Source: Sipunculus nudus (Eukaryota; Annelida; Sipuncula; Golfingiida; Sipunculidae). Taken from it: a stretch of DNA of 64,000 nt. A program made the position numbers and the translations under genes. The notes beneath the pieces were generated by a model that searched no databases, was not told the origin of the DNA, and worked only from the letters and a program-made list of their open reading frames with translations. Positions 1-12,339 of the stretch are shown in pieces (position 1 is the stretch's first letter; each line of letters begins with the position of its first letter). The stretch spans positions 10,873,019-10,937,018 of the forward strand of contig CM049306.1 of NCBI GenBank assembly GCA_026874595.1, read 5' to 3'.

Positions 1-130
1 TGCAGGAAGGTTGTAAAATAATAATAGGATTTTTATCGAGCTTTATTGTAAAACATGGCATAAATAAAAAAAAATTTAATACGCACACACCATGTGTTTG
101 TTTATGTGAGTGTCTGTGTATGTTATTCAG

Positions 131-192
131 GGGGTAGCAAGCAGACTCTGGTAGAGGTTTACCACTTCAATGTCCAGAAGAATCAGAAGTAA
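131..192 (+). CDS. Candidate last coding exon (partial host gene)
   Basis: An acceptor-like sequence (TGTTATTCAG, ending at 130) is followed by an open frame in which 133-189 reads GSKQTLVEVYHFNVQKNQK and ends at TAA (190-192). Two bases (131-132) would complete a codon split by the intron. The residue mix looks protein-like, and AATAAA signals follow at about 645 and at 719-724, which would suit a 3' UTR of about 450-530 bases. I do not recognise the protein, and the upstream exons would lie outside the window. A segment this short can be open by chance, so this is only a candidate. Confidence 0.25.
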
Positions 193-1490
193 CTTATGTA
201 TGTATTTGGTTAGAGAAAGTACTTTCTATCGTATGTAGTTTGAAATGCAGGTTGTCTTTTTTCACTCTCTCCCGGTAGAATACTTTTGAGTAAAAACGAA
301 TGTCCTATTGAAGTTATTCTTCCACGTTCGTTATAATTTCACAATCATCGAATCATCTGAACTCGGGTACTATATATCGATTTTTAGTTAAATATATGTT
401 GATAACCAGGATATCAAGGAATACTCGGCGCATGAAGACAACAGTACAGTGGAGTCAGGGTCACAAATCAGCTGTGAGAGCTTTAGGTAAACAGGATGTC
501 TTTAATTAATTATTGTGGTAGCACTATGAGAATTAATCTTTACTGTTCGCTTGATTCATTTAAAATGCAAAGATTAGTTTTAGTCCAGGCACTTGTGCAC
601 AAGCTGTGTGACCTGTCAATCAGGGCATTGGAAGATTTCAAAGAAATAAAGGCACATGGAAAGCTTGCAGGTGTCAGATAGCAGAAGTTCCTATACTCCG
701 TATAACTGCTGGTATATTAATAAAGTGATTGACAATTAGCGTATTGTGTAGTGTGATACGTTAAATATGTTATAACATATAAGTGCATTCGCATACAATT
801 TGCTCCTCATCTGTGTAACGTGTATTACAACCGACTTATTCGCGAAATAACTTGGAAGACCTGTGCCAAATGCAATACATGACTTCTGTAAAATCATGTG
901 GCTGCGTGATCCAAAGACCTAGAGTTTACAAAAATGTAAATTTGAATAAGATAAATGAAACATTGCCTCATCCATACACTTATATATTAAAAACTATGCA
1001 AAAAAATACTGACGGGTCAATATTTACTCTTGTAAGCATATTTGTGTTTATGATAGCCTATACACAGATTTTAAAATGTCCTTAAATTAAAATAATGGAA
1101 TCATGGGTGAGATGATGTGCAGACTTAATTCCTATTATTTATTCATCCTCACCATATTCTGTGACAATAAGTTAAAACATAAGAATATACTTATCATTAC
1201 GAACATTTTCCCAGCTAGATAAAAACTTTTTGTGCTGCAAATTCTTGATATCCTCACGGTTTCTGCTTTCCGTTTTCCTAAAAATTGTCTGACAATCTAA
1301 TGAGTCTTATAGGGTATTTCAAAACAGCTTTTACACGTAGACATGAGAGAAATCTTCCGATTTGAGGAAAAAGATGGTAATCATTTAACATCATAAACAC
1401 ACTCTGAACATGATCAAGACATTGGTATGATTAGCATGGATGATCAGGATGCTCTCATTTAAATATTATTTGAAGGTCCTGATTCCTCAA
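193..1490. other. No gene recognised; possible 3' UTR at its start
   Basis: AT-rich single-copy-looking DNA. Small open frames at 496-681 and 852-1085 have no recognisable motif. AATAAA occurs at 719-724. Nothing else stands out. Confidence 0.4.
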
Positions 1491-2031
1491 TTGGACCCCA
1501 CGGACCCCGGATCCCGGACCCCAAGAAAAATTTATAATTCTTAAAACTCTCACGGTAATCTGTCGAGATATTTGAGTAGAAAAGTATCTATAGACGTATT
1601 TATATTATGTTTGGTCCAAACCATAAAAACAAATCTGTTTTGTAACATAATTTGACAATTAACACTTTCGGACCCTGATGACGCACAAAGATCTGACCGA
1701 CCCACACCATTATATTTTTACCCAAAACAAAAACAAAAAATCATTTTTAGTGTGTGACACGAGTGCTCCTTCTTTTCTCGTTCAATTAGAAATAAAATTA
1801 TGAGGGGTGGTTATATACCGCTGTCCGCCAAAATAAAACTCAAGCTTAAGCAAAGTCCAGGGGTCCGTTTCCATCTAAATATTTTCGTATCCTTAAATCT
1901 TTCACCGGATCGGTTATTTGAAAAGCTTAGGGACTTTGTTCTTATATCAGTAACAGGGGTTTATTTATCGGTATAAATATGGAAAATGTGGAAACTGATG
2001 TTAGGGGTCTGGGATCCGTGGGGTCCGGGTT
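1491..2031. mobile_element. Inverted-repeat (MITE-like) element
   Basis: The ends are inverted copies of a GC-rich motif in AT-rich DNA. The left end carries GGACCCCACGGA followed by TCCCGGACCCC, with a 7-base extra CCCCGGA between them (1493-1522). The right end, reverse complemented, carries GGACCCCACGGATCCCAGAC (2004-2029). The 540-bp interior has no coding capacity but repeats GGACC-type motifs. It is probably a non-autonomous DNA element. No clear target duplication was found and the family is unknown to me. Confidence 0.45.
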
Positions 2032-3160
2032 TTACACACTGCCGTGCTATAGGATGGTCAACTGTACATTGCTTTCAAGAAAATTTAATTTGTGGTTGTT
2101 ATATTCTTCTGGAGCTATGCTAATTTTCTAATCTGAAATACAGTGTTGCCTCCGATTGCATTCGATCTCACTTGGACTGAAAGTATTAAAGCGTAAACAC
2201 TTGCTAAATGTATGAAGCAACCATTAGGGTCAATAACAGAATAAACCACCATCATTTAGTAAAAGAGCTGTTGCGTGTTGTACAGTGTACTGAAAAGGCT
2301 AAAGAGTTCTGATTGAAAACTGTAAAACAGAACGCATGATCTAGAAAACCTCTCTATGAGCTTGCTCTAGGTTCTTCAGGTAATAATCCTAAATACATGA
2401 ACTACTCGTCTGCAGCGGCCCTTAATTTCTTGGGGTGGTCGCACGAAAATTAAAGGTTGGAATTGAACCAAAATTTTTACAAATAATTTGTATCGTGATT
2501 GTTTAATTATCAGGCCTCGGAGGTATTTGACATGAGCTTGCTATCTCTGCCAGCTACCGTCGGTTAACTGTTGTCATAGTGATCTTTTATACAGATGGTC
2601 ATATCACAATTTCCATTCCGAATATCTGCATGTCATGGTCAATGTAGCGCAACTAAGCAACTGCCACTTTATCTTTATGCCTAAAATGACTACTTTGAGT
2701 TTTTATTAAGGAGAGCAGAAATGTTGCGGGAATAACCTGACTCCAAAAACTATTTATCTAACATTTATGTAAAGCGTTAATGATAAATGACACTACCTCG
2801 TGAAATAAGACAAGGTACAAGTCTCGTGCACATTACTTGACAAATAAATCGTTTGTGTATACTAATAAAACAAATCCATCTTCGGTTTCTTATTTGGCAA
2901 CACGCAGGAAAACGGTCGTAATGTGACGGTACAACGGCGTATGACATCAGAAACTGGCTATCCCTGCGCTAGAACTTGAGAGAAGTCGCAACATTGTTGA
3001 TACATACACGGCCGGGTAGTCATAAAAAGGGGAAAAAAGGTAAGGAAAAATATCGACAGGTCCATCTTCCCAGCCTGTTAGTAATGAGGCGTCAGTTTTT
3101 ACATGATACAGAGAAGGGAGAGTTCACGTTTCACAATTATGCTGCTTTCCACACGATCAC
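2032..3160. other. No feature recognised
   Basis: Mixed-composition DNA without recognisable repeats. An open frame at 2976-3230 overlaps the longer frame that follows and has no known motif. Confidence 0.4.
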
Positions 3161-3712
3161 GTGGGGATGTCCGTGCGCCCTGGCTTCCTTTGTGAGCCCG
3201 CTGTTTTGTCACACCAGGAATGTTCTTTAGCCTTTACTATCTGTGCTTTATTATGCCTACATAGATGCTTTACGTACAGATTTGTCTGTTTCAATCCACA
3301 AACCATAATTATATTTGTGAAGATTCATTGGAAAAGAATTATATGTCCTCTAAATTTTTTAACCGAAGAAACTGTCTGTGCAGGGGTGCGTGTGACGTAT
3401 CGAAAAATGCGCATTGTAACTACTGTAAAAACAAAGGTTCCCATGGTATTTGAGCTTCTGATCTCAAACCTTAATAAACGAAAATCAAAGAGAGTCATCT
3501 TCCTGTTCATTGTATTTTGTAATTCCAGTCAAACATGTATTTTCTGTAAGATTCTTGCACACGCGTATTCGGTTTCTTCCGTGCAAATCAAGAAACCAAG
3601 AAAAATATATAAGAAACCAGGGACATTTCATGTAAAATGGCGCCAATGTGGATTCTACTTTATTGGGAAGGTCTACACAAAAGAATGTATTTTTCATGCA
3701 TGTCAAGAATAA
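3161..3712 (+). CDS. Unassigned 183-codon open frame
   Basis: This is the longest non-repetitive open frame outside the transposons. It starts MGMSVRPGFLCEP and ends FHACQE at a TAA. It has hydrophobic and Cys-rich stretches and a basic middle (NKRKSKR, KKPRKIYKK), but no domain I recognise. The same interval is open in other frames (3265-3453 plus, 3485-3706 minus), which suggests a locally stop-poor stretch rather than selection on one frame. Codon choice does not look biased. It could be a lineage-specific gene, an exon-rich fragment or, most likely, chance. Confidence 0.12.
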   Translation: MGMSVRPGFLCEPAVLSHQECSLAFTICALLCLHRCFTYRFVCFNPQTIIIFVKIHWKRIICPLNFLTEETVCAGVRVTYRKMRIVTTVKTKVPMVFELLISNLNKRKSKRVIFLFIVFCNSSQTCIFCKILAHAYSVSSVQIKKPRKIYKKPGTFHVKWRQCGFYFIGKVYTKECIFHACQE

Positions 3713-5607
3713 TGTTTATCTTGCATAAAAACATAGGGAGGATAAAACGCTAAGTTACTTTTAAATAGTAAAAACGCGAGTTGCGTTTTTGCCCCTTTGT
3801 GTGTTTAAACCCTCCCCGGTGTTTTCAACGGTATTACCTAGCCTCTCATAAACGCATATCATTTAGAAAGGGGCGGGCGAATAAAAATCGGTTGGTATCA
3901 GCATCGGATCCGGGCCATTGAGTTCTTGTCACGCTTTTTGACAGTGACAAGTCGGTTTTTGACTCGCCATGGGTCAATATCTCCTCAAGGCACACGGTCC
4001 AGGAAATGGGCTTGTTGGAAACACAGGATTTGCATATACATGTATCTCCTAGCATAACACTTTGGAAGTAATGACTACATTGAAAGAGCTCAAAGTAAAA
4101 ATACACTTGTTCAGTGTTCGCGCCAGCCCTACTTGCATTTTATTACCAACAATCAGCAATATTAGTAACTTCTAGGTCTGTTTTCGTAGGTCTGTATGTG
4201 TCATACACATGGTGTATCTGTCTGTTTGGTTTGTTTTTTTTTTCTTTGTTTTCCCTATGGTATAAATATTCGCCATAAAAGATCTAGAGGCAAGAAATAA
4301 ATAGATGATAACTAGTATATTGTAATTTTTACAAAAGAAAATTACACGATAATAAAAATTATTTCTCATTTTTTTTGTCCGTTACCCTTACCCTTGCGCT
4401 TCGATCGATCCATATCTATGCTCCTTTTGCACATTCCATATTGAGGTGTATTTATTAGTGTAGTATGCCATTTTTTTTTATTATCTTTGTCAAAAGGTGG
4501 TCTTTCTTATGCCTGTATGCGCAACTTGCAATTTTAGAAATTCGGGATAAAACCATTGCATTCCCTTTAACAGTATTTTTCAAATCGATAATCTTGAGGT
4601 TCTTGCAAGATGCCGGCTAACTGTGGTTTACAACCCTATTACAAAACTAAATATAGACGTCTATCTTTTAAAATTGCTCTAAAATTGAAGAGCACTTCCC
4701 GCCATGGACAGTTTTTTTAAAACAGGATTAATATATAAATTTATCATCTGAATGTAGTGGAGTTAGTAGTACTTTTACTGTATAAGTGCTTTCCCCGATT
4801 TTATTTCATTCCATAAAACGACCGACCGAAACGCTTACACTAAAACATCCCATAGAGCACTCACGCCCTCTCACAATCACCCGAAATAGTCAAATATAGT
4901 GAAGCTTATAGTGAACTTGTTATTCCGATGTAAAACATACGGCCGTCCATCAGCGACTGGGACTTTACATATCTGATACCAGAGACCCGAATTCATTCTC
5001 TCGCGTCTTTTGATTTAGTTATCAAAGCCTACTGGGTTTTACTGCTTGTTCTTTATGTGCCATTTTTCCTGTTCCACACACCTTTGTTTCACAACATCGA
5101 AGGAGCATAAATTGGTTCCCAGTATTTACCATTTTGTTTAATAACAGTCCGCATGATTGGCTAGTCCATAGGACGCTGACAGCTTCCCAAACAACGGTAT
5201 GCAACACAATAGAAATTTATAAAAAAAATTATATAAAACTTCACTCGTCTGCACGTTGATATTCAAGTTTCGAATATAAAATGCACAAACTTTCCTTATT
5301 GGCTGTATCATATATATATATAGATATTTGATTATTACTTGCACCTTTGATGTGTTTCATGTGGTCTACAGCATCCATATCATACCAATTATTTGCTAAA
5401 CATTAATTAATCTTTATTTTTCCCCCAGTTTTCTTAACAACCTTGGAGTTGTAAATATCACTAATAATCTTAAAAAAAATAATTTGTATTTGTATTAAAT
5501 ATATGGCAATTAGAGAGTAACAAGAGGTATATTGAAGCACACTTATGAGATATTATGAAGAGCAAATCTGGGGTAAAAAATTCATCCACTTGCATATTGA
5601 ATCAATC
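3713..5607. other. No feature recognised
   Basis: AT-rich DNA with short homopolymer runs and a short (TA)n at about 5311-5322. Minus-strand open frames at 3846-4106, 4172-4369 and 5022-5344 show no recognisable motif. Confidence 0.4.
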
Positions 5608-5651
5608 ATAGATAGATAGATGGACAGATAGATAGATTAGTCTAGATAGAT
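5608..5651. repeat. GATA/TAGA microsatellite, imperfect
   Basis: Runs of GATA tetramers (GATAGATAGATGGACAGATA and following), interrupted by point changes. Confidence 0.8.
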
Positions 5652-6370
5652 ATTACTTCACTATTTAAAGAGTATATTACACATTAACATAAACAATTAT
5701 CCTATTTGATAATTTTTACAGGACAAACAGAACAAATAAGTTGGTTGATCTAGTTCAAATGTTTCTTTTCATCCAGGTATTCAACACTCAACAGTCGCAA
5801 CATTTATGGTACAAAATATGCAGGGTATTAGTATTTATGATGGAATTTGATACACTATCCTTTTTTTGGTAATTAAACATCATTTGAGAATAGGTAAAAG
5901 TTGATATACAGATGTATGCATGTGAATATTTCTTTGTCTTATTTAGTCTTTTCTTCTTATGTATATAATATACTTCTGATCTTTTTTTAATGTTTTGTAA
6001 GGGATTTTGTGAAGCTTCAATATTCATGTAGAATGTGTTACAAGAAAACTGCCTTCTTTTGGACAGTATTATATCATATCAGAAAATATGATTTCTAGAT
6101 TCATATATTATTAGATCATTTATGCATGTAAACATGCATTGAATTATACAGATAAATAATAAATGAGCTATGTCTCCTTTTGTCTTTTTAAATACTACAT
6201 TACTAATATTACTAACACCAGTTTCCCTTCAAATTAATATTGACAACAAAATTATTATGTAAATAATCAGCAGCAGCCCACATCATATATCATTTAAATA
6301 TTCCATATACAATACCAATGTAAGTTTCTTACTACCTAGTTTATTAATAAAAATATAAAATAAAAAAATA
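5652..6370. other. Very AT-rich stretch, no gene
   Basis: Long A/T tracts with no motif that I can name. A minus-strand open frame at 5788-6027 is lysine-rich and probably fortuitous. Confidence 0.4.
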
Positions 6371-6572
6371 CTGTTAATTATTACATAAATAATATAATAT
6401 TCTGTAAATATTAATGAATATATAATTCAAGTGAACTATACATAACCTTATTAATAAAAACTATATAATATAAAATATTCCATTTCCAAAATTAATGTTA
6501 ATTATTAAATTAATAATATAATATTTTGTGAATATTAATAAATATATTACTGGTGAAGTATACATAATCATT
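6371..6572. repeat. Two diverged tandem copies, about 122-125 bp apart
   Basis: Copies at 6371-6450 and 6496-6572 share GTTAATTATTA, AATATAATATTCTGTAAATA-type and TATACATAA blocks in the same order. It resembles a short run of AT-rich satellite. Confidence 0.5.
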
Positions 6573-6668
6573 CAGTGTTAATATATTGAAAATCTGAATG
6601 AAAACATCTTTCATATGTCAATTACAATGCATAATTTATTACTAAATTAGATCAGATCACTATTTTAA

Positions 6669-6954
6669 TCTCACCTAGGCAGATTTTAAACTCGCCTACG
6701 TAATATCAGGCAGATTTTAAACTCGCCTGGTTGACACCAGGCGGATTTTAAACTCGCCTAGGCGAGCTTAAAATCCTGGCCTGCTCCTTGATGGATTTTA
6801 ATCTCGCCTAGGCGAGAGGTCGATTGTGATCTCGTCTAGGTGAGTTTAAAATCCGTCTAGCCGAGATCACAATCGCAATCTCGCCTAGGCGAGTTCACAA
6901 TCGCAATCTCGTCGAGGCGAATTTAAAATCCGCCTGGATTTCAATCTCGGCTCT

Positions 6955-6955
<1 letters not shown>
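6669..6955. repeat. Array of CTCGCCTAGGCGAG palindromes
   Basis: The perfect 14-bp palindrome CTCGCCTAGGCGAG occurs at 6753-6766, 6803-6816 and 6880-6893. Degenerate copies include CTCGTCTAGGTGAG (6831-6844). Between them two kinds of linker alternate: TTTAAAATCCG (or its complement) and TTCACAATCGCAAT. Half-sites (ACTCGCCT, GGCGGATTTTAAA) fill the rest. The array ends at a (TA)n(GA)n tract. No coding frame fits it. Confidence 0.75.

Positions 6956-6956
<1 letters not shown>

Positions 6957-7041
<85 letters not shown>
6957..7041. repeat. (TA)n(GA)n microsatellite
   Basis: About 47 bases of TA dinucleotides followed by about 37 bases of GA dinucleotides. It sits exactly between the palindrome array and a pogo-like MITE. 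Confidence 0.95.
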
Positions 7042-7042
<1 letters not shown>

Positions 7043-7564
7043 AGAGCGCCGATTTTCCGAAATCTTCGGGGACAAGCTTTTTGTTCGTAAAAACGAACAT
7101 TTGGAAAAGCGGACAAGGGTCTAGCGGCAAGTTAGTACAACAGTTAATGATTAATTAAATGCCATTTATCCGAGGATCATGGTGTTTCTTTTCGATATTC
7201 GTAATTGCCGACCTGGACGTATAAAAGATATTGGATTATTGCTGAGCATAATTGACAAATTGATTGTTAACACACAAGTGCTCTTGGATAAACTGTTCAG
7301 TCGCTTGCTAGGGGTACAGGGGGCTAAGCGTTGCGGGGCTAGCTGTAGTTTTCACACCTTTGCCCCGGCGACAACATCGGCCCAGAACTAATCAATTAGG
7401 GTCACTACTGGGCTTAACACATGACTGCAGGCCTTGTGACTAGTAATTACAATACTTATTTTAGGATTTTACATACTTGAAATATATTTCGGAAATACGA
7501 ATAAATTTTCGGTTCCCCATTTAAATTTTCGGAATTCGGCATTCGTAAATACGGCGCTCTACTG
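7042..7564. mobile_element. Pogo/Tigger-like MITE
   Basis: The right end, reverse complemented, begins CAGTAGAGCGCCG and is followed on the + strand by TA. The left end begins CAGAGCGCCGATTTTCCGAA, the same terminus lacking TAG. Further in, both ends carry TTCGGAAT/TTCCGAA-type blocks. Pogo-class elements end in CAGT and duplicate TA, and both flanks here are TA or TA-derived microsatellite. The interior includes an inverted TTCGTAAAAACGAA, and a 70-codon open frame (7179-7391) has no transposase motif, so the element is non-autonomous. Confidence 0.55.
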
Positions 7565-7566
7565 TA

Positions 7567-7623
<57 letters not shown>
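7567..7623. repeat. (TA)n microsatellite
   Basis: About 57 bases of TA dinucleotides directly abutting the right end of the MITE. Confidence 0.95.
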
Positions 7624-7628
<5 letters not shown>

Positions 7629-8054
7629 ACATGGTTGACCCGTATAAGAAATCATCAGTTAAACCTATCAAACATGCGAAACTGTATTTATAGTGCATGA
7701 CATTTTAATTATATAGGATTTATTTTTGCAAACAGCACATACGTTTATTTTCAGTATACATGTAGCTACTAAAAATTATAGAATGACCAAGCAACCAAAT
7801 TTCCTCCCATATTTTTTTTTATAATAAGGACAAACGTATTTTTTATAATAAGAACAAACGTATCGCCCTTAACTTTTTATGTGACCGAGGTTCTAAGCTA
7901 TATAAGAATCATGCCAATGCTTGTGTATGTTAAAGTTAAATGAAAATCATACATGGACATTCAATCTCACGGGTCACTTTCAGGTGACTCCGCGTAAAAT
8001 AACTGCTTGATAAATGTAACCATGCCATGCGTTTGGCTGAGACTAATAGAGACA
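7624..8054. other. No gene; possible 3' UTR of the minus-strand exon
   Basis: It contains a small direct repeat (GACAAACGTATTTTTTATAA, near 7830 and 7850). Minus-strand AATAAA signals (TTTATT on the + strand at about 7730 and 7744) could serve a transcript ending in the candidate exon at 8055-8198. Confidence 0.3.
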
Positions 8055-8198
8055 CTAGCAGTGAGATGGGGATGGGGATTGCGGGTTATCGGATGTTGAG
8101 AGCTGTTGTTCAGTGACAAGGATCCGTTTCTGCTGCATCAGTTTCAGGAGGAACTTGAGCGTTGCTGCGGCAGTCAGAGGAGACCGATGGGTTGGTTC
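8055..8198 (-). CDS. Candidate last coding exon (partial host gene)
   Basis: Reading the minus strand, an AG acceptor (GACCTCACAG) is followed by 47 codons in phase 0, starting EPTHRSPLTAAATLKFLLKL, and a TAG at 8055-8057. The stretch is much richer in G and C than its surroundings and many third positions are C or G (AAG, CTC, CTG, GTC, AAC), as in real coding DNA. A helical KFLLKLMQQKR segment is followed by a Ser/Pro-rich tail (SPSPSHC). The polypyrimidine tract is poor, and the frame stays open upstream to 8267, so the exon may start elsewhere. I do not recognise the protein. Confidence 0.28.
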   Translation of the reverse strand, partial: EPTHRSPLTAAATLKFLLKLMQQKRILVTEQQLSTSDNPQSPSPSHC

Positions 8199-11100
8199 CT
8201 GTGAGGTCATGCGGCTTGTCAAATCATTAACGTGGACCACATACTTCACACACCGAGTCCACATCAATTTTCAATGACGTGTATATAGGGCCTTAAGGAC
8301 AGTTCATAGCACAACAGGGGCATCCGTCGTACACTCTGTGCTTGTAGTTTGAAACCTTCAGACTAAATATGGCCTGCGCCTCGTTCTGGTACTCATTATC
8401 AAGACAAACGAGGCGCTATGCCTGGTCTGTGACTAACAAATCTGTCAAGTCCACATGTACATTTTGTTACTCGTGGTTCCATAGAGGCGAAAACTTAAAC
8501 CAAGATGTCAATAGGAAGGAGAGTCGATTTTTTGTCTCTTAAGTTTCTGTAGGATTTTTCTATATTCGTGATAGACACTGAGGACTTGCAGAAATAAACC
8601 AATTTGATGGTGAATTTATAACACAATATAATTAAGTAAGCTTCAATAGGTTAAGCAAGTTAGTTTCCATTATCTCATACAATAAATTAACTAAAAACTG
8701 GATTAGAGAACAACTAGTATGTGTGTATGGAAGCACAGATAACGTACAAACACAATTTATCATACTTAGAAATTCACTTCTAGATATTATGTACGGAGTC
8801 AATGGCTTTGAACCATTAGATGATATAGTGCAAAAGCGGTTTTTAAACATGTATGCAAAAATAAAAAGAATTATGTTGTAAATGTTATTGCATAGAGAGC
8901 GACATACCAATGTTCTGGCTTTATTGGAGCTAATATTAGGTACATCATTATAGGAACATCCATCCAGTTCCATCTGACCATCCCGACAGTTGATCAGTTC
9001 TTTCAAAAACTGAACGTTATTATTCACATTATCATAACATATCTGTCTACTGGCGATGCTGTAACATAGATGTTGGTTTTCTGTGTCATTAAGTCATTAC
9101 TTCATTTATGATATTTGTAATTACAGTTAAAGCACTTCTTTCCTGTTTGTATCAACACCATTTGTATGTAATTTGGTACGATTAAAGATATATATATAAT
9201 TCTAATTTACAAGCAAAAGAAATCATTCCTCTTTGAACGGCAGATTTTTTAGTTTGCAAATCTCCGCAGAGACAAGAATGACATTACCTCAACATAATAA
9301 AAAATAGCATGGTGTATCCATATTTGTGATGTTGTAGAAGCTCATGGTTCTGTTCAAATCACAAATATGGCTACTTCTAAGACAATATTTATATAACTGA
9401 AACGATACAGAAATGATTTATACACACAAAAAGAAACGCTCGTTTTCCTCTCGGCTGCCAGGCGTGTTTGTTTTAATCGGAACATAGAGAGATTTATTCG
9501 ATGGTATAGCGTTTTGAAGTTTCAGGTAGTTTCAGGCCTTAATTTCCGTTTATACAGTTGTTGCTGGTGAGCCGATGGATAGCCTAAACGACGGTCGAGG
9601 AGTAAAGGTATCCGTATAGCTTTTCTGATTTAATCAACAGTTTGAAGACAATACATGGAACCACTGCTGAGAAAATGAAACATTTCCTTGAAGTATACAA
9701 CTTCCAAAATACAAAAACAATTGGGTTAAACCTGGAGTATAGGTTGGGCCACGAGTCCTGTCCACTGATAAAATAAAAATTTCATGATCATAAACCATAT
9801 GAAGTTTAAGGACAATTTACCAGCCAACTACTGACAGTTGACAGGCTGCGGGCTACATGTTGTAATTTGGCTATCTGAATTAACAATTAAAATGCATAAA
9901 ATAAAGACATAAAGGTAGTGATTTATGTCTTGAAAGTTATGGTCAGTATCCTGTAAATATCTCTGAGATGAGAATATGAATAAACTTAAACTGACTTTTT
10001 TCTGGATTATCCTGCTTTTACAGCATTAAGGGAACCTAAAAAAGTTTCAGCTTAAATATGGCCTTAAAATTTTCGATCTTTTCCTAGGACTTGGAACAGA
10101 CGACGGGTGACGAGAGACGAAAATGGAAAACGAAAAACCCTGTTTCCTTGAGAGCAGCAAACATGACAGCAATATACTGTTTATCCTTTCCAATTCGAGA
10201 TGTATTTAAAAACCAATTTTTCCATCAAGTTTATTTTTAATTGTCTCAATTGCATCGGTGTTACAACAGAACAGTATTTCTCCCTTTTTCTGTAGTAATT
10301 TTAAAGACCCATAATAGATATACATGTACATTTTATTTTCTTATTTTTCCACAAAACTACATGTATGAACTAATAAACAAGTGGATAAAAACTAACATAT
10401 GCTAAGATATCTAAGTATAAACATATACAGCATCCATTTCGTCGGCTAAATTCCAGATGATATGATCGTCTTGCTTAAATTTATGCGTCATCTTGACATA
10501 TGTCGCTGTTCCTCCATGCGCGTCTCAGCTTGCATACAATTTTCAGTTATCGTATAATGAGCATAAAACACAACACGTTTGAAAACAACTGTAGTAATTG
10601 AATAATTTCAAATAATGAGGAACCTATCAACCCTGGGGCTCTGGATCTGCCATATGGCATTCCAACAGAATTACACACATCACTCATCAGTATGAAACAA
10701 AATTACCATTTTGATATTTAAATACACATCCCTGGTTATTACCAACAAGTTCGTTTGCAAAACTACATATCAATCGTATTCGTACTCAATTTGCGAATTC
10801 AAAAGATAAACACGTCTCCTTGACAAGTGAGCTAAAATGCTTATAACTTAACTATATAACATTTATGTCAAGGTGCTCCACGGCACTCCAGTTGACCACA
10901 TCAGGTTATCATGCTGTTTCTTAGATTCGCCGCCCAAAATACCTCACACATAGGTATAAGTAATCCGCTAGCTTTTCGAACATGTGGCTATTTATACGTT
11001 GCTAGAGTTATCATTAAGTTATGCGAACCAGTGAGAGCATAAACCCCGCTGTTCTAGGGATTCTTCCCATTCTACTGAGATAACCTTGCTTTGATAAACA

Positions 11101-12339
11101 CCTCGCGACTTTCGTGTCGTAGTGAGAGATATAATCTGAGACATTTTCTTTGATAACATTTTACACTTTGATATATTTAAGGTCTCACTTGAAGATCTGG
11201 ACATCGTTTTATCTTTCCGAGTGCATAATCATGCTCCACCTCATGGTATCAAAAGGAGTGGAGGTGATGTCTTCTTCCCGTTTCGGTAGCTTGTGCAGTC
11301 AGTTTGTCATTAAAAACATGGTGGAAAGATTTTGATAAAATAAGGATTCTCGATTTTCAAAAAATATAATAAAAAAATCAGAATCAAGGGTGTAAAAAAC
11401 ATGAACATTTCTTTCATCCATCTTCCATATATTTTATAAGTTCAATTTCTGTCATTGTCTTTAAATGTGCTTTCTTCAATTATAGGGTTGCATATCAACC
11501 TTCAAATTCAAGTTAACCATGCACCTGTCTCACTGATACATTGGAAGCCAACTGTCGTCAGGACTTCAGAGAAAACATGGGTTTGCATTGTCCATAAACA
11601 TAGTTACTAAATATCTAAACCGTGCAGCATGCTTCACACTGGTTAGGCCTGGGTATCAAAATTCAAAAGTTGGCCAGTGGGTCATATATGTTTTGTAATT
11701 AAAAAAAAAAATCCTTGTAATGACGTTCAAGTAAGGTCGTTCTTGATCCATGGACATTTTGTTTTGAATCACGATGCTACATTCGCAACCTTTCATCTGC
11801 CCGGGGATGTTACAATGACACTCAATGTTTGGTCGAGAGAATATTATTTTTTATCATTTTCGTAGTGCAAATCTCCACGGGGTACACCTTAGCCGTGTGG
11901 TTACTCAAATGAGAGAATGATGTAGCTTTTAACTTGAAATGAATGGCTGATGCAGAGTGTTATTGATTTATATATTTGTCCTCAGCAAAGGCCATTATAA
12001 AGCACTTCTCATGCCAAACGATGAAAAATCTGTGTATATATGAATACAAATAGACTGCCACTCCGCCAACAATTGGTGCTAAGGGGGTAAGTTCATACAG
12101 CTTTTACTGGCGTGGTCGGCAGTGGTGATCCGCCATCAACCAGGTATGCACACTTTTACTTCTCGCGTTTCTGAATACCAACGTTATAATACTAATGATT
12201 TTGCCTCTTAATCCGTAAAATTGTTACCCGTAAAAGTAATTTACGATCAATCTATCTGCGGTTTTTTTCCATCTCGGACCCAATAGAACATATTTGAGTC
12301 CGCTGATCCCCCCTATATGAGCATGAATTACTATTGGTA
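8199..12339. other. Long stretch without a recognised gene
   Basis: Mostly unique AT-rich DNA. The longest open frame is 131 codons on the minus strand (8632-9027) with no known motif. A minus-strand frame at 11019-11204 is Ser/Lys-rich. There is no microsatellite longer than about 20 bases and no clear transposon end. Confidence 0.4.

Noticed and set aside
6669-6955. CRISPR array
   Set aside because: Repeats are palindromic, short and irregularly spaced, linkers are themselves repeated, and the genome is eukaryotic.
8632-9027. 131-codon minus-strand open frame as a gene
   Set aside because: AT-rich, no motif, and near chance length.
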